A stretch of DNA of 60,835 bases from Acidobacteriaceae bacterium (GCA_003138515.1 PLGG01000028.1:1-60835), one strand, 5' to 3'; numbered from the stretch's first letter, positions 46,412 through 55,263 are shown. Notes: generated by a model not told the origin, from the sequence alone. Numbers and translations: made by a program.

Positions 46412-47731
46412 TTAGAACATTTCGCCAATCAAACTGTTAGGATACGCTCCGGTGATGCGCACGCGCAGGTAACTTCCCGGCGCCGGCGCAATCGGCTGCG
46501 TCCAGTTAATGTTCACCGGCTTGTTCTGTGTGCTGCGGCCTGCTATCTGCCCCCTCTGCGCATTCGCCCCTTCGATCATTACCTCAAGAATCTCCACAAT
46601 CTGCTTGGAATAATTAGCCCTCTGAATCTCCCTCTGCCTTTCAAGCAATACTTGAAGCCGCTTCCCTTTCTCCTCCTCCGGCACCGTGTCGATCATCACC
46701 AGTGAGGGAGTATTTGGCCTCGCCGAGTACTTGAAGGCGAAGACACAATCGTATTCGACCTCCGCCAGCAGATCCATGGTCTGGATAAAATCGTCTTCAG
46801 TCTCGCCGGGAAAGCCAACAATAATGTCTGTCGAAAGCGAAATCGGCCGCCGCGCCGCCTTGATCCACGCAATCCGCTCCAGGTACCACTCCGGCGTATA
46901 CTCCCGCGCCATCCTCTTGAGCACCCGCGCCGACCCGGATTGTATCGGCAAATGCACATGGTCGCAGAGGGTCGGCACGCGGTCGATGGCTTCCACAATG
47001 TCCCGCGTAAAGTCCCGGGGATGGCTCGTGGTAAAGCGAACGCGCCGGATGCCGGGAACCTCCCCCACCACCGCGAGCAGTTCGGCGAAGCTCGACTTCC
47101 CTTCCGGGTCGCGGTAGCTGTTCACGTTCTGGCCCAGGAGCTGAATCTCCGTGTAACCCAGGTCGGCAATCCGCCGCGCCTCGTCGAGCACCGACGACGA
47201 GCTCCGGCTGCGCTCCTTGCCCCTTGTGTAGGGCACCACGCAGTAAGAGCAGAACTTATCGCATCCCTCGATGATGGTGATGTACCCGCGGTAGGGATTC
47301 TGCCGCGCCGTAAACTCGGTCTCGAAGGTCTCGTCCGTCTGCCGGTCGTCGAGGCCGGTGATGCGGCTTTCGCCGGCTTCCAGCCGCGTCAACATCTCCG
47401 GCAGCTTGCGGTAGCTGGCCGACCCCGAAACGAGCGAAACGTACGGCGCCCGCTCAAAGATCTTTTCGCCCTCCTGCTGCGCCACGCAGCCCAGCACGCC
47501 GAAGCGCTTCCCTTGCTTATGCAGCTTCTTGTAGTCGTTCAGGCGATTGAAGACCTTCTGCTCCGCCTTGTCGCGGATCGAGCACGTGTTGTAGAGGATC
47601 AGCCCGGCGTCTTCCTCGGTCTCCACCTGCCGGTATCCCTCCTGGCGCAGTGTGCCGATCACCTTTTCGGAGTCATGGGCGTTCATCTGGCAGCCGAATG
47701 TTTCCAAATAGAATGTTTTGTTGGTTGCCAT
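46412..47731 (-). CDS. miaB: tRNA-2-methylthio-N6-isopentenyladenosine synthase MiaB
   Basis: 439 residues. N-terminal domain cysteines Cys14, Cys50 and Cys82, the radical-SAM cluster GCDKFCSYC (Cys157, Cys161, Cys164) and the C-terminal TRAM domain (GANAQRGQIAGRSTQNKPVN) are complete. It adds the methylthio group to A37 of tRNAs reading UNN codons. GAGGGAGCG precedes the ATG at 47731. A longer frame upstream lacks similarity. Confidence 0.95.
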   Translation of the reverse strand: MATNKTFYLETFGCQMNAHDSEKVIGTLRQEGYRQVETEEDAGLILYNTCSIRDKAEQKVFNRLNDYKKLHKQGKRFGVLGCVAQQEGEKIFERAPYVSLVSGSASYRKLPEMLTRLEAGESRITGLDDRQTDETFETEFTARQNPYRGYITIIEGCDKFCSYCVVPYTRGKERSRSSSSVLDEARRIADLGYTEIQLLGQNVNSYRDPEGKSSFAELLAVVGEVPGIRRVRFTTSHPRDFTRDIVEAIDRVPTLCDHVHLPIQSGSARVLKRMAREYTPEWYLERIAWIKAARRPISLSTDIIVGFPGETEDDFIQTMDLLAEVEYDCVFAFKYSARPNTPSLVMIDTVPEEEKGKRLQVLLERQREIQRANYSKQIVEILEVMIEGANAQRGQIAGRSTQNKPVNINWTQPIAPAPGSYLRVRITGAYPNSLIGEMF

Positions 47732-47783
47732 CGCTCCCTCAGTATACGGTGAATCCGGTTCTGCGGCCGCGACGCGCGCGCAG

Positions 47784-48425
47784 TTACTGGTGCAGCAGCT
47801 TGAACGCGTGTGTCCACTCATTCTTGGTGAACCCGAGCGCGCACCACAACATGCATAGCGGTTCAATGGCGCGCGCCGATTCCACTTTGCCCATGTCCGC
47901 CGTCTCCCAGCCGAACTGCTCCAGAATTTGCGCCGTCACCACTTTGGCCCCGTCATCGTTCCCACAGATAAACATCGTCGGCCTTCCGGCCTTGTACTGC
48001 GGATTCACGAACTGACGGTTGCCCACCGAATTGAACGCCTTAACGAAATGCGCTTTGGGGAACTCGTGCTGCAGCCGTTCCATCAACGAGTCATCCAGCG
48101 TGGTAAAGAACTTCAGAACTCCGTTTACCGGCGGGGCGTCGGCGATCGGGTTGCATGCGTCCATCACCAGCTTGCCGTCCAGGTTGGCGCTTCCCGCCAT
48201 GCGCAAAACATCGGCCGCGACCGAGCCCTTCACCGCCAGCGCCAGCACTTCGCCGAACGCCGCCGTCTCGCTAAAGCTGCCTACCTTCGCCTTGGGGTTG
48301 CTCCGTTGCCACTCTGCCATCTTCGCCGAGTCGCGGGTGCCGATCATGGTCTGGTGGCCGTGCTTGACGAACCCTTCCGCGAGCGACTTCGCCACATCGC
48401 CTGATCCAAGAACTCCAACCTTCAT
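47784..48425 (-). CDS. NADP-binding reductase of the F420-dependent/ProC-like fold
   Basis: About 213 residues. MKVGVLGSGDVAKSLAEGFV begins a Rossmann fold with GxGxxA, and GTRDSAKMAEW follows. VMDACNPIADAP, FVKAFNSVGNRQF and FGWETADMGKVESARAIEPL match the NADPH-dependent F420 reductase/oxidoreductase group. F420 itself is not implied; several relatives use other acceptors. GGGAGGAG lies before the ATG at 48425. Confidence 0.8.
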   Translation of the reverse strand: MKVGVLGSGDVAKSLAEGFVKHGHQTMIGTRDSAKMAEWQRSNPKAKVGSFSETAAFGEVLALAVKGSVAADVLRMAGSANLDGKLVMDACNPIADAPPVNGVLKFFTTLDDSLMERLQHEFPKAHFVKAFNSVGNRQFVNPQYKAGRPTMFICGNDDGAKVVTAQILEQFGWETADMGKVESARAIEPLCMLWCALGFTKNEWTHAFKLLHQ

Positions 48426-48455
48426 GACCGTTTCTCCTCCCAAATAAGTTTGTGA

Positions 48456-48818
48456 TCATTGCTTTTGTCGATCGCTGAGCCCGGTGTGCAGATAATCCAC
48501 CACCCCATCCATCTGTTCCTTAGACATCTGATACGCAAACGAGGGCATCATTCCCTTCCCCGTCATCAACACTCGCTCCACCTCTGCATCCGTCGCCGGC
48601 TCGCCATCCGGCAGTGTGCTCCGGCTGAAAAGTCCGTGCAAATTCGGCGGAACCTTCTTTAGGTGCAGGTCGTTCTCCTCGTGGCAGTGAGCGCAACCTG
48701 CGCCGTAGAGATGCTTGCCCTCGGCCTGCTGCGCCGTCAGCCTTGGCGCAGATCGGCATCCTGCAACGCCGGCCGCAACTGCCGCTGCCAGAACCGCCGA
48801 CCGACTTTTCCGGAGCAT
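48456..48818 (-). CDS. Single-haem cytochrome c lipoprotein
   Basis: About 120 residues. An N-terminal signal with a lipobox-like GVAGC is followed by one haem motif, CAHCH, after LYGAG. Likely Met ligands sit in TGKGMMPSFAYQMS. It is probably an electron carrier anchored at the outer face of the membrane. The ATG at 48818 is favoured; a GTG one codon upstream is possible. It lies about 30 bp upstream of the reductase on the same strand. Confidence 0.85.
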   Translation of the reverse strand: MLRKSRSAVLAAAVAAGVAGCRSAPRLTAQQAEGKHLYGAGCAHCHEENDLHLKKVPPNLHGLFSRSTLPDGEPATDAEVERVLMTGKGMMPSFAYQMSKEQMDGVVDYLHTGLSDRQKQ

Positions 48819-49067
48819 CACCTCTTCAAGCCTTCCGCGCGAGACGGCTTCTCGCGCCGATCCGGTCTGTGACCGAGAAGAATTACTCCCTGAATGCAGT
48901 TCCGCTCTGGATGGTTAACCTGGGGAGTTCCTCCGGGGATTGCGAGCCTTCTGCCGGACCCCGCATCTTCAGCATGAGCGGGCGCGCTGACCCGGGTCAA
49001 GCCGCTCATCGCGTCGGCTGGATGAATTCTTTCCTCTCCTCTGGGGCGGTTCGGACCGGCAAGCAAG

Positions 49068-49073
49068 TATTCT
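49068..49073 (+). promoter_or_regulatory. Candidate -10 box for a leaderless threonine dehydratase gene
   Basis: TATTCT, six bases (GATTCC), then ATG at 49080, with no ribosome-binding site. Confidence 0.35.
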
Positions 49074-49079
49074 GATTCC

Positions 49080-50063
49080 ATGACGCTTCCCACGTTGGAC
49101 CAGATTCACGAAGCGCAGAGCATCATCTATCGCTTCATGCCGCCCACTCCCCAATACAGTTGGCCGCTCATCAACCAGCGGCTTGGCGCCGAGGCCTGGA
49201 TGAAGCACGAAAATCACACTCCTGTCGGAGCATTCAAACTGCGTGGCGCCCTGGTCTATGGAACCTGGCTCAAGCAAACGCAGCCGGAATTGTCAGGCGT
49301 AGTGGCGGCCACGCGCGGCAACTTTGGCCAGGGTGTGGCCATGGCTGCCCGCCTGCTGGGAATGAAAGCCGTGATTGTGGTGCCCCACGGCAACTCCGCC
49401 GGGCAGAATCGCGCCATGCTGGCCCAAGGCGCGGAACTTATCGAGCATGGCCATGACTTCCAGGAATCTTTGGAATTTGCGCGCATCCTTGCCGGTGAGC
49501 GCGGCTATGCAATGATCGAATCGTTTCACGAGCGCCTGGTTTGGGGCACAGCCACCTACGCGTTGGAGCTGTTTCAGGCGGCGCCCAACCTGGACGTTGT
49601 CTACGTTCCGTTCGGGATGGGCTCATCGGTCTGCGGTATGGTCGCTGCGCGCAACGCTCTCAATCTGTCCACCGAAGTTGTCGGCGTTACGTCTGACGCA
49701 TGCCGCGCCGCCGCGCTCAGCTTCAGAGAGCGCAAGCTGGTCGAAGCGCCCGCGGATTCTGTCATCGCCGACGGCCTCGCCTGCCGCAGGCCCAATCAAG
49801 ATGCATTGGAGATCATCTGGAGTCAGGTCGCGCGCATTGTCGAAGTCTCCGACGCCGAGATCGCGGAGGCGATGTGCGTCTATTACCAGGACACCCATAA
49901 CGTTGCCGAAGGCGCCGGAGCTGCCGCCCTTGCCGCCGCGCTGAAGGAACGGTCAACTCTCGGCGGCAAGCGCATCGGCATCATCCTCACGGGAGGCAAC
50001 GTGGATCGTGAATTATTGATCTCCGCGCTCAACGGTGCGTTTCAATCAGTGAGGCCAGCGTGA
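49080..50063 (+). CDS. Threonine dehydratase-like PLP enzyme
   Basis: 327 residues of fold-type II PLP enzymes. HENHTPVGAFKLRGA carries the Schiff-base Lys53; ATRGNFGQGVAMAAR and PFGMGSSVCGMVAARNAL match the phosphate-binding and substrate loops. Close relatives are threonine/serine dehydratases or a diaminopropionate-type ammonia-lyase. It couples to the downstream thioesterase with a four-base overlap. The short length indicates no C-terminal ACT regulatory domain, as in catabolic types. Confidence 0.85.
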   Translation: MTLPTLDQIHEAQSIIYRFMPPTPQYSWPLINQRLGAEAWMKHENHTPVGAFKLRGALVYGTWLKQTQPELSGVVAATRGNFGQGVAMAARLLGMKAVIVVPHGNSAGQNRAMLAQGAELIEHGHDFQESLEFARILAGERGYAMIESFHERLVWGTATYALELFQAAPNLDVVYVPFGMGSSVCGMVAARNALNLSTEVVGVTSDACRAAALSFRERKLVEAPADSVIADGLACRRPNQDALEIIWSQVARIVEVSDAEIAEAMCVYYQDTHNVAEGAGAAALAAALKERSTLGGKRIGIILTGGNVDRELLISALNGAFQSVRPA

Positions 50064-50500
50064 CCGAGCGCCACGAACACCTCACACCCTTTGCCCATTC
50101 GGCCAATAACCGCTGCTTCGGCTGTGGAGAGGCAAATCGAAATGGGCTGCGTCTCGAATTCCTGCTCGCCGACGACGGTTCCGTCGTGAGCCTTCCCGTC
50201 GTTCCCAGCACATTCGACGGCCATCCCGGCTATCTGCACGGCGGCATTATCGCTACGCTGCTCGATGAAGCCATGAGCAAGGCGGTCCGCGCCCAAGGCA
50301 GCACATCGATGACGCGCAAGATGGAGGTCGACTACCTCTTGCCGGTTCCCAGTGGAGCGCCAATTCGTATCGAGGGCCGCGTGGTTCGCAACGAGTCGCG
50401 AAAACATTGGGCCGAAGCGCGCGTCGTCAATGAGAAAGGAAGCGTACTCGCGGAGGGCAAGGGACTGTTCATCGAAGTCCGCACACGCCCCAAAAGCTGA
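50060..50500 (+). CDS. PaaI-like hotdog thioesterase
   Basis: 146 residues. The hotdog helix has HGGIIATLLDEAMSKAV, and CFGCGEANRNGLRLEF near the N-terminus is a typical PaaI/UPF0152-type start. These hydrolyse CoA thioesters. The GTG overlaps the dehydratase stop. The substrate is unknown; the pairing may be incidental. Confidence 0.8.
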   Translation: MTERHEHLTPFAHSANNRCFGCGEANRNGLRLEFLLADDGSVVSLPVVPSTFDGHPGYLHGGIIATLLDEAMSKAVRAQGSTSMTRKMEVDYLLPVPSGAPIRIEGRVVRNESRKHWAEARVVNEKGSVLAEGKGLFIEVRTRPKS

Positions 50501-50520
50501 GGGCGGCCCGAAGACCGCCC
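50501..50520. terminator. Hairpin between convergent thioesterase and fused flagellar gene
   Basis: GGGCGG (50501-50506) and CCGCCC (50515-50520) pair with an 8-base loop, directly after the thioesterase stop. There is no T-run, so it is weak as a terminator. Confidence 0.35.
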
Positions 50521-50544
50521 CCATGGTTGAAGTGTCCTTCTCGC

Positions 50545-52629
50545 TCAATGAACCATGTTGATCGTGTCCTGCGTGACCGTGTCGAACGTGGTCACCGACT
50601 TGGCATTGGCCTCGAACGCCCGCTGCGCGATGATCAGTTGGGAAAACTCCGTCGAAATATTGACGTTGGATGCCTCCAATGCGTCGTCCTGCAGCGCCGC
50701 CAGGCCTGATGTGCCCGAGGTGCCGACGACGGCCGTACCGCTGGCCAGCGTCGTCACGTAGTTGCCGTTCCCGAGTAAGTTCAACCCTTGGGAATTGGTC
50801 ACATTCGCCAACGCCAGTTGCCCCACATTCTGCTGCTGGCCGTTGGAGAAGCTTGCCGTCACAGTTCCATCGGAGCCGATAGTGAAGCTCTTGTATTGAC
50901 CGCTGGCATAGCCATTCTGGGTGGTGGCCGAAACCGCAGATGCTGTATCCACCTGGCTGATGGTCGGCGTGCCCGCGTTGCCAAGCAGGTTCCACTGAAC
51001 ATTCAACCCAGCCGCTCCATCAACCAGCACGTTGGTTGCGGCTGGATTGAAATTGAGCGCGATGGACGAAACATCGCCTGCCGCCGTCCCCACAGTCGAT
51101 GGGGCCGCCGCGCCGGTTGGCTGTACCTGGATCAGGTTGCCGCTCTGATTGAAGGTCATCGTTCCAGTGATCGCCGCCGGCGCCACGTCCGCGCCTGCCG
51201 CTGAATAATCTGCAGCCGGCAACGCAACGGAATATGTCCACGTATTCGCGGCCGCGCCCGGCTCAAACGTTACTGTCGCCACGTGCGGCTCACCCAGAGA
51301 GTCGTACACCGTCACCTGCGCAGGAAACGTAGTCCCTGCCGCTGTTGTCGAGTTAAGATTGGCCGTCATATTCATTGTGGTCGTGGCTTTTGGCTCCTGC
51401 ACCTGGCCCACAGGAATCTCGATCGCTGTCAGTGGCGCATTGGTATTTACCACGCCGTTTGCCGCCGGGTAACCCATCACGTTCGCGCCGCTTGAAGTCA
51501 CCAAAGCCCCGTTCGAGTCCAGCGAGAAATTGCCTGCGCGGGAATACTCGTAGCCTCCGGACCCATTGCCGACGACGAAGTAACCGCTGCCGTTCAAGGC
51601 TACATCCGTTGAGTTGCCGGTGGAATTGATGGAGCCCTGCGTGAATGCGATCTCATTCGAGGCCACCCGCTGCAGCTCGCCGCACTCCACAAAGCGCAAC
51701 AGCTTCGATTGCAGCCCCAGCGGCATCTCGCCAATCTCGTCCAGAAACAGCGTTCCTCCGTCGGCCGCCTCGATGCGGCCGGTGCGTCCCTGCACAGCGC
51801 CGGTAAACGCGCCCCGCGTGTGCCCAAAAAGTTCGGCTTCAAGCAGCGATTCAGGAATCGCGGCGCAATTGATGGCCACAAACGGCTTGCGGCTGCGCGA
51901 CGAGAGCCGGTGCAGCGCCTCGGCAACAAGTTCCTTGCCCGAGCCCGTCGGCCCTTCGATCAGCACCGGCGTCAGGCGCGGGGCCACAAGCCGTACGCGC
52001 CGGCTTACCTCGAGCATGCAGGGGGCATTGCCCACCATCTCCGGCAGGCGCTCGGCGGAGCCAGCTTCGGTTGAGGAAGCACTCGACCCCGTGCGGATTG
52101 GAATCGTCTTCTGTACATTCGCCGTCAAGCTCGTCCCAACCGGCGATGTCCGGCGCACGGAAAAATCCGTCGCGGCAGAATCCGTTGTGCGCACTGGCTT
52201 CGGCAGTTCCAGCACCGTCCGCGCCGCGTCCAATTGAGGAGCCGCGTTCCACGACGCCGTGTCGCTCTCCTCGCTGCGGCGCAGCGCGTAAAGCAGTTCC
52301 TGCCTGTAAGGTCCCCGCGGGCTCTCTTCGGCGGTCGAGCCTTCCGCCGTCACGACATCAACCCCGGGAAACTTTCCTCTGAAGTCGCTCAAGAATTCGC
52401 TCAGGTCCAGATCCGGCAGCCACGAGTCGACGATCACCGCCTCGGGATGCGAGGCTTCGGCCTCGCTCCACGCCTCGGCGCCGCCCTCTGCCTCGCGAAC
52501 GTCCCAGCGGAGGCCGGTGAGGATCTGTGTGAGCCGCTGGCGGAAGCTGCGATCGGCGCTGGCAACCAAAGCAATCCGCGGATGGATGCGTGGAAGCGCA
52601 GGAAGAACGGGAACGGAAAAAGGCTGCAT
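50545..52629 (-). CDS. In-frame fusion: truncated sigma-54 activator joined to the C-terminal part of flagellar hook protein FlgE
   Basis: 694 residues with no internal stop. Residues 1-110 are a receiver-like domain (VIVDSWLPDLD, Asp68), lacking the usual acidic pair near residue 24. Residues 195-326 are the start of a sigma-54 AAA+ domain: Walker A GPTGSGKE (226-233), GAFTGA (273-278), FLDEIGEMP (296-304) and LLRFVECGELQRVASNE. The sensor and arginine-finger part and the DNA-binding domain are missing. From residue 327 the protein is FlgE: FTQGSINSTGNSTDVALNGS, YSRAGNFSLDSNG, and the hallmark C-terminus ISTEFSQLIIAQRAFEANAK. The N-terminal ~80 residues of FlgE (rod-like D0 helix) are missing. 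The join is at 51651/51652. AAGGAG precedes the ATG. A functional activator or hook is unlikely. Confidence 0.9.
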   Translation of the reverse strand: MQPFSVPVLPALPRIHPRIALVASADRSFRQRLTQILTGLRWDVREAEGGAEAWSEAEASHPEAVIVDSWLPDLDLSEFLSDFRGKFPGVDVVTAEGSTAEESPRGPYRQELLYALRRSEESDTASWNAAPQLDAARTVLELPKPVRTTDSAATDFSVRRTSPVGTSLTANVQKTIPIRTGSSASSTEAGSAERLPEMVGNAPCMLEVSRRVRLVAPRLTPVLIEGPTGSGKELVAEALHRLSSRSRKPFVAINCAAIPESLLEAELFGHTRGAFTGAVQGRTGRIEAADGGTLFLDEIGEMPLGLQSKLLRFVECGELQRVASNEIAFTQGSINSTGNSTDVALNGSGYFVVGNGSGGYEYSRAGNFSLDSNGALVTSSGANVMGYPAANGVVNTNAPLTAIEIPVGQVQEPKATTTMNMTANLNSTTAAGTTFPAQVTVYDSLGEPHVATVTFEPGAAANTWTYSVALPAADYSAAGADVAPAAITGTMTFNQSGNLIQVQPTGAAAPSTVGTAAGDVSSIALNFNPAATNVLVDGAAGLNVQWNLLGNAGTPTISQVDTASAVSATTQNGYASGQYKSFTIGSDGTVTASFSNGQQQNVGQLALANVTNSQGLNLLGNGNYVTTLASGTAVVGTSGTSGLAALQDDALEASNVNISTEFSQLIIAQRAFEANAKSVTTFDTVTQDTINMVH

Positions 52630-52696
52630 GAATGTTCTCCTTGAAAGGCGTAAATGAATCGACCAATCCGCGAGCTAGGCGGTGAACCACCGAGCG

Positions 52697-53467
52697 TCAG
52701 CGCTGAGCGGCCGCCGGAGGAGTGGAAGATATTTCAGTCGATAAAACCGGAACGACCATCGCGAGGGCAGCGTCAATCTGCGCCGGCGGCGACAACTCCG
52801 CCTCTGACGGAACGATATAGCCCCGTCCGCGCACCGTCCGGATCAGGCGGCCGGGCGGCGGATCCTCCAGCTTGCGGCGAAGATAGTTCACATACACGTC
52901 GACGATGTTGGTCGTCTGCGCCGGCTCAAGATTCCACACCGAATCCAGCAGCTCCACGCGCGAGACACACTCGCCGCGATTGAGCATCAGATGTTCAAGC
53001 AGTGCAAATTCCTTGTTGGTCAAAACGATTTGCCGTCCGCCGCGCCGCGCCGAATGTTCCAGCCGGTCCAGCTCCAGATCGCCCGCGCGCAGCTGCAGCC
53101 GCGTCTCCCGCTTGCGCCTCAGCAGCGCCCGGCATCGCGCGCGCAGTTCGTGCAGGCTGAAGGGCTTGGTCATCAGATCGTCGGCGCCGCGGTCAAGGCA
53201 GCGCACCCGCGTGTCCACTTCCTGCCGCGCGGTCAGCACCAGCACCGGCAGATTCGGATCTAGTATTCGCACCTCTTCGAGCACCTGCTCGCCATCCTTC
53301 ACCGGCATGTTCAGGCCGAGAATGGTCAGGTCCGGCAACTCCTGTCGAAATGCCTCCACCGCCGCGCCGCCATCGTAGGCCAGGTGGACGCGATGTCCAT
53401 CGGCCTCCAGACCTCGGCTCAGGAACTGCCCCAGCGCCTTGTCGTCTTCGGCAATGAGTAATCTCAT
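52697..53467 (-). CDS. OmpR-family response regulator with Gly in place of the phospho-acceptor Asp
   Basis: 256 residues. Receiver domain: AEDD (acid pocket Asp8, Asp9), then ILGLNMP where Asp is expected (Gly51), Thr79 in VLTA and Lys101 in MTKPF. The winged-helix output (about 120-225, LTNKEFALLEHLMLNRGECV and RLIRTVRGRGYIV) is intact. Phosphorylation at the usual site is not possible, so it may act constitutively or by an alternative signal. A C-terminal tail of ~25 residues is unrelated. GGAAGGA precedes the ATG. It lies directly upstream of the fused activator gene on the same strand, with a 67-bp gap. Confidence 0.9.
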   Translation of the reverse strand: MRLLIAEDDKALGQFLSRGLEADGHRVHLAYDGGAAVEAFRQELPDLTILGLNMPVKDGEQVLEEVRILDPNLPVLVLTARQEVDTRVRCLDRGADDLMTKPFSLHELRARCRALLRRKRETRLQLRAGDLELDRLEHSARRGGRQIVLTNKEFALLEHLMLNRGECVSRVELLDSVWNLEPAQTTNIVDVYVNYLRRKLEDPPPGRLIRTVRGRGYIVPSEAELSPPAQIDAALAMVVPVLSTEISSTPPAAAQR

Positions 53468-53781
53468 GAGAGTCCTTCCATCAGCCCGCGCCATGCATCC
53501 GCTGCATCTTTCTCTCTGCTGCACTCTCTCTGTCTCCGCCACAAAGCGCCGCGGTGAGCAAGGTTCCCTTCCACCTTCCCGCGTGGGAGAGAGGAACTCA
53601 AGGAAGAATAGGGAAAAAGAGGGGGACGGCTTCAGAAACGGTTTCGCGGGAAGCGCGCGTCCATTAATGGGTGCGATGATGCTGGCTTGTGATGGCAGAC
53701 ACAGAAAAACGGCGAGGCCGCCGAGCATCGTCGATCCATCGCCCGCGCTCAACCCCCGCCTTCGACCTTGAGCTGCTCGCG
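53468..53781. other. Intergenic region between OmpR-type and GGDEF genes
   Basis: About 310 bp. It includes a purine-rich plus-strand stretch near 53580-53630 (GAAGAATAGGGAAAAAGAGG). This spacer must hold the promoter of the OmpR-type gene, but no -35/-10 pair stood out. No small gene was convincing. Confidence 0.4.
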
Positions 53782-54840
53782 TCAGGCCACCTTTTGCCGC
53801 CCCGCTGCCTTCTCTTCGTACATCTTTGCGTCGGCACGGGCCAGCAGTTCCTTCATCTCCTCGCCAGCCGCGTGCGCCGCCAGCCCGATCGACGCATCCA
53901 CACGTAGCTTGACTTCGCCCGACTTGCCACGCACCGCGTAGTTGCCGCAAATCCATTTGCGCAGCCGCTCGCTCTGCCCTTCAGCCTCCGCCAGCCCGCA
54001 ATCGAACAACAAAATAAACTCGTCGCCGCCCCAGCGGCCAATCACATCGGTCGCCCGGCAGGCCGACCTCAGCTCCGTGCTGAACTGCTTCAGCAGATCG
54101 TCCCCGGTCACGTGCCCATGATCGTCGTTCACCTTCTTGAACCGGTCGATATCGACGATCGCCAGGCAGAACGGCGCTCCCGCTCCCATCCGTTTCTCGA
54201 TCTGGCCCTCCACATAAAGCCGGCTGCTCAACCCCGTCAGCGCATCGCGCGAGGCGAGCTCCTCGGCCTCCTCAAGCTCGGTCTGATAGCTGGTCACTTG
54301 CTCCTTCAGTTGATCCAAAACAGCCTTGCCTTCGGCCGTCATCCGGTCGATCGACGACTTCAGCTCCGACGCACTCTTTTCAATCGAGGCACGAATCTCG
54401 GTCAAGTCCTCAAGGCTGGCGATCACCTTCAGCCGCTCCGTCACCTCGGTCATCTGTCCGGCGCATCGCTGGTCGCGAGCGCTCACTGACTCCGCGGTCC
54501 GGGCCATCATCAGCAGCATTTCTTTCACTTCGCAGGCCTTTTGCTGGTAGTGCTTCGCCGTCCCTCGGCCCCACCCGCGCAACTGTTCCTTCACGCCGGT
54601 ATCGGTCGCCGAAAGCGCCGCCGAGCTCATGCCCGTCGAAAGCCCCGACTTGAACTCGCCCAGATGCCGCTTCAGTTCATCTCCCATTCCTGGACACGCA
54701 TCCAGACTCGCGTGGCCCATTTCAAGCAATGCGGAACCATAGGCGTCGACGACCGCCGGGAGTAGATCGCCCCCAGAAAGCTCCACGGTCGCGCCCGAAG
54801 CTGCCTGCTGCGATTCGAGATACTTTTTCAACGAGATCAT
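53782..54840 (-). CDS. Soluble diguanylate cyclase (GGDEF domain)
   Basis: 352 residues. A helical/coiled N-terminal region (about 1-190) lacks membrane helices. The C-terminal GGDEF domain has DALTGLSSRLYVEGQIEKR, IVDIDRFKKVNDDHGH and RWGGDEFILLF. RATD five residues before GGDEF is the inhibitory I-site. It should make cyclic di-GMP, which commonly regulates the motile-to-sessile switch. The ATG at 54840 is behind AGGGG; longer starts exist at 54879 and 54906. Confidence 0.9.
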   Translation of the reverse strand: MISLKKYLESQQAASGATVELSGGDLLPAVVDAYGSALLEMGHASLDACPGMGDELKRHLGEFKSGLSTGMSSAALSATDTGVKEQLRGWGRGTAKHYQQKACEVKEMLLMMARTAESVSARDQRCAGQMTEVTERLKVIASLEDLTEIRASIEKSASELKSSIDRMTAEGKAVLDQLKEQVTSYQTELEEAEELASRDALTGLSSRLYVEGQIEKRMGAGAPFCLAIVDIDRFKKVNDDHGHVTGDDLLKQFSTELRSACRATDVIGRWGGDEFILLFDCGLAEAEGQSERLRKWICGNYAVRGKSGEVKLRVDASIGLAAHAAGEEMKELLARADAKMYEEKAAGRQKVA

Positions 54841-55263
54841 TGCATCCCCTGGGCTGGCCCGCGCTCCACTCTTGCTCATACACCGCGCATCGAGCTTTAT
54901 CGGCACGAACTCTGGTTTTGTTCAGTCAGGGACCGCTTCGGTTTTTCAGCCGCCGCGACCGGGAAGCTGTGTCTGTCCCGAGCAGAGAACTTTGCCTTGA
55001 TCGGAAGGAAATGAGGGAATCCATCATTCAGCCCCATTCCCCCGGCCCAGGATTGCCCCTCGTTTTGTGCTTTTTCCGCAACGTTTATCGAGAATTAACT
55101 CATTGGTTTTGTTCACAGTCGCTTGGTAAGGTTACCAAAGTGTATACTGGTGCCTGAAGAGTCCTACAAAAGCGCTATCGCCCTTTCCTAAAAAATCGCT
55201 GATTCTGTCGTTGATACATATGAGTAGAAGCGCGGCGCAACGCACGCGCACGACTGGAGTGCC
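54841..55263. other. Divergent promoter region between two GGDEF genes
   Basis: About 420 bp. It contains the TTGGTAA palindrome and TATACT box described separately, and no gene. If the plus-strand protein starts at the TTG at 55264, the 5' leader is about 110 bases. Confidence 0.45.
55123..55148 (+). promoter_or_regulatory. Palindromic operator next to a -10 box
   Basis: TTGGTAA-GG-TTACCAA (55123-55138) is a perfect 7-bp-arm palindrome. Four bases later TATACT (55143-55148) resembles a -10 hexamer. A repressor bound here would block the plus-strand GGDEF gene. No matching -35 at 16-18 bp is evident. Confidence 0.4.
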
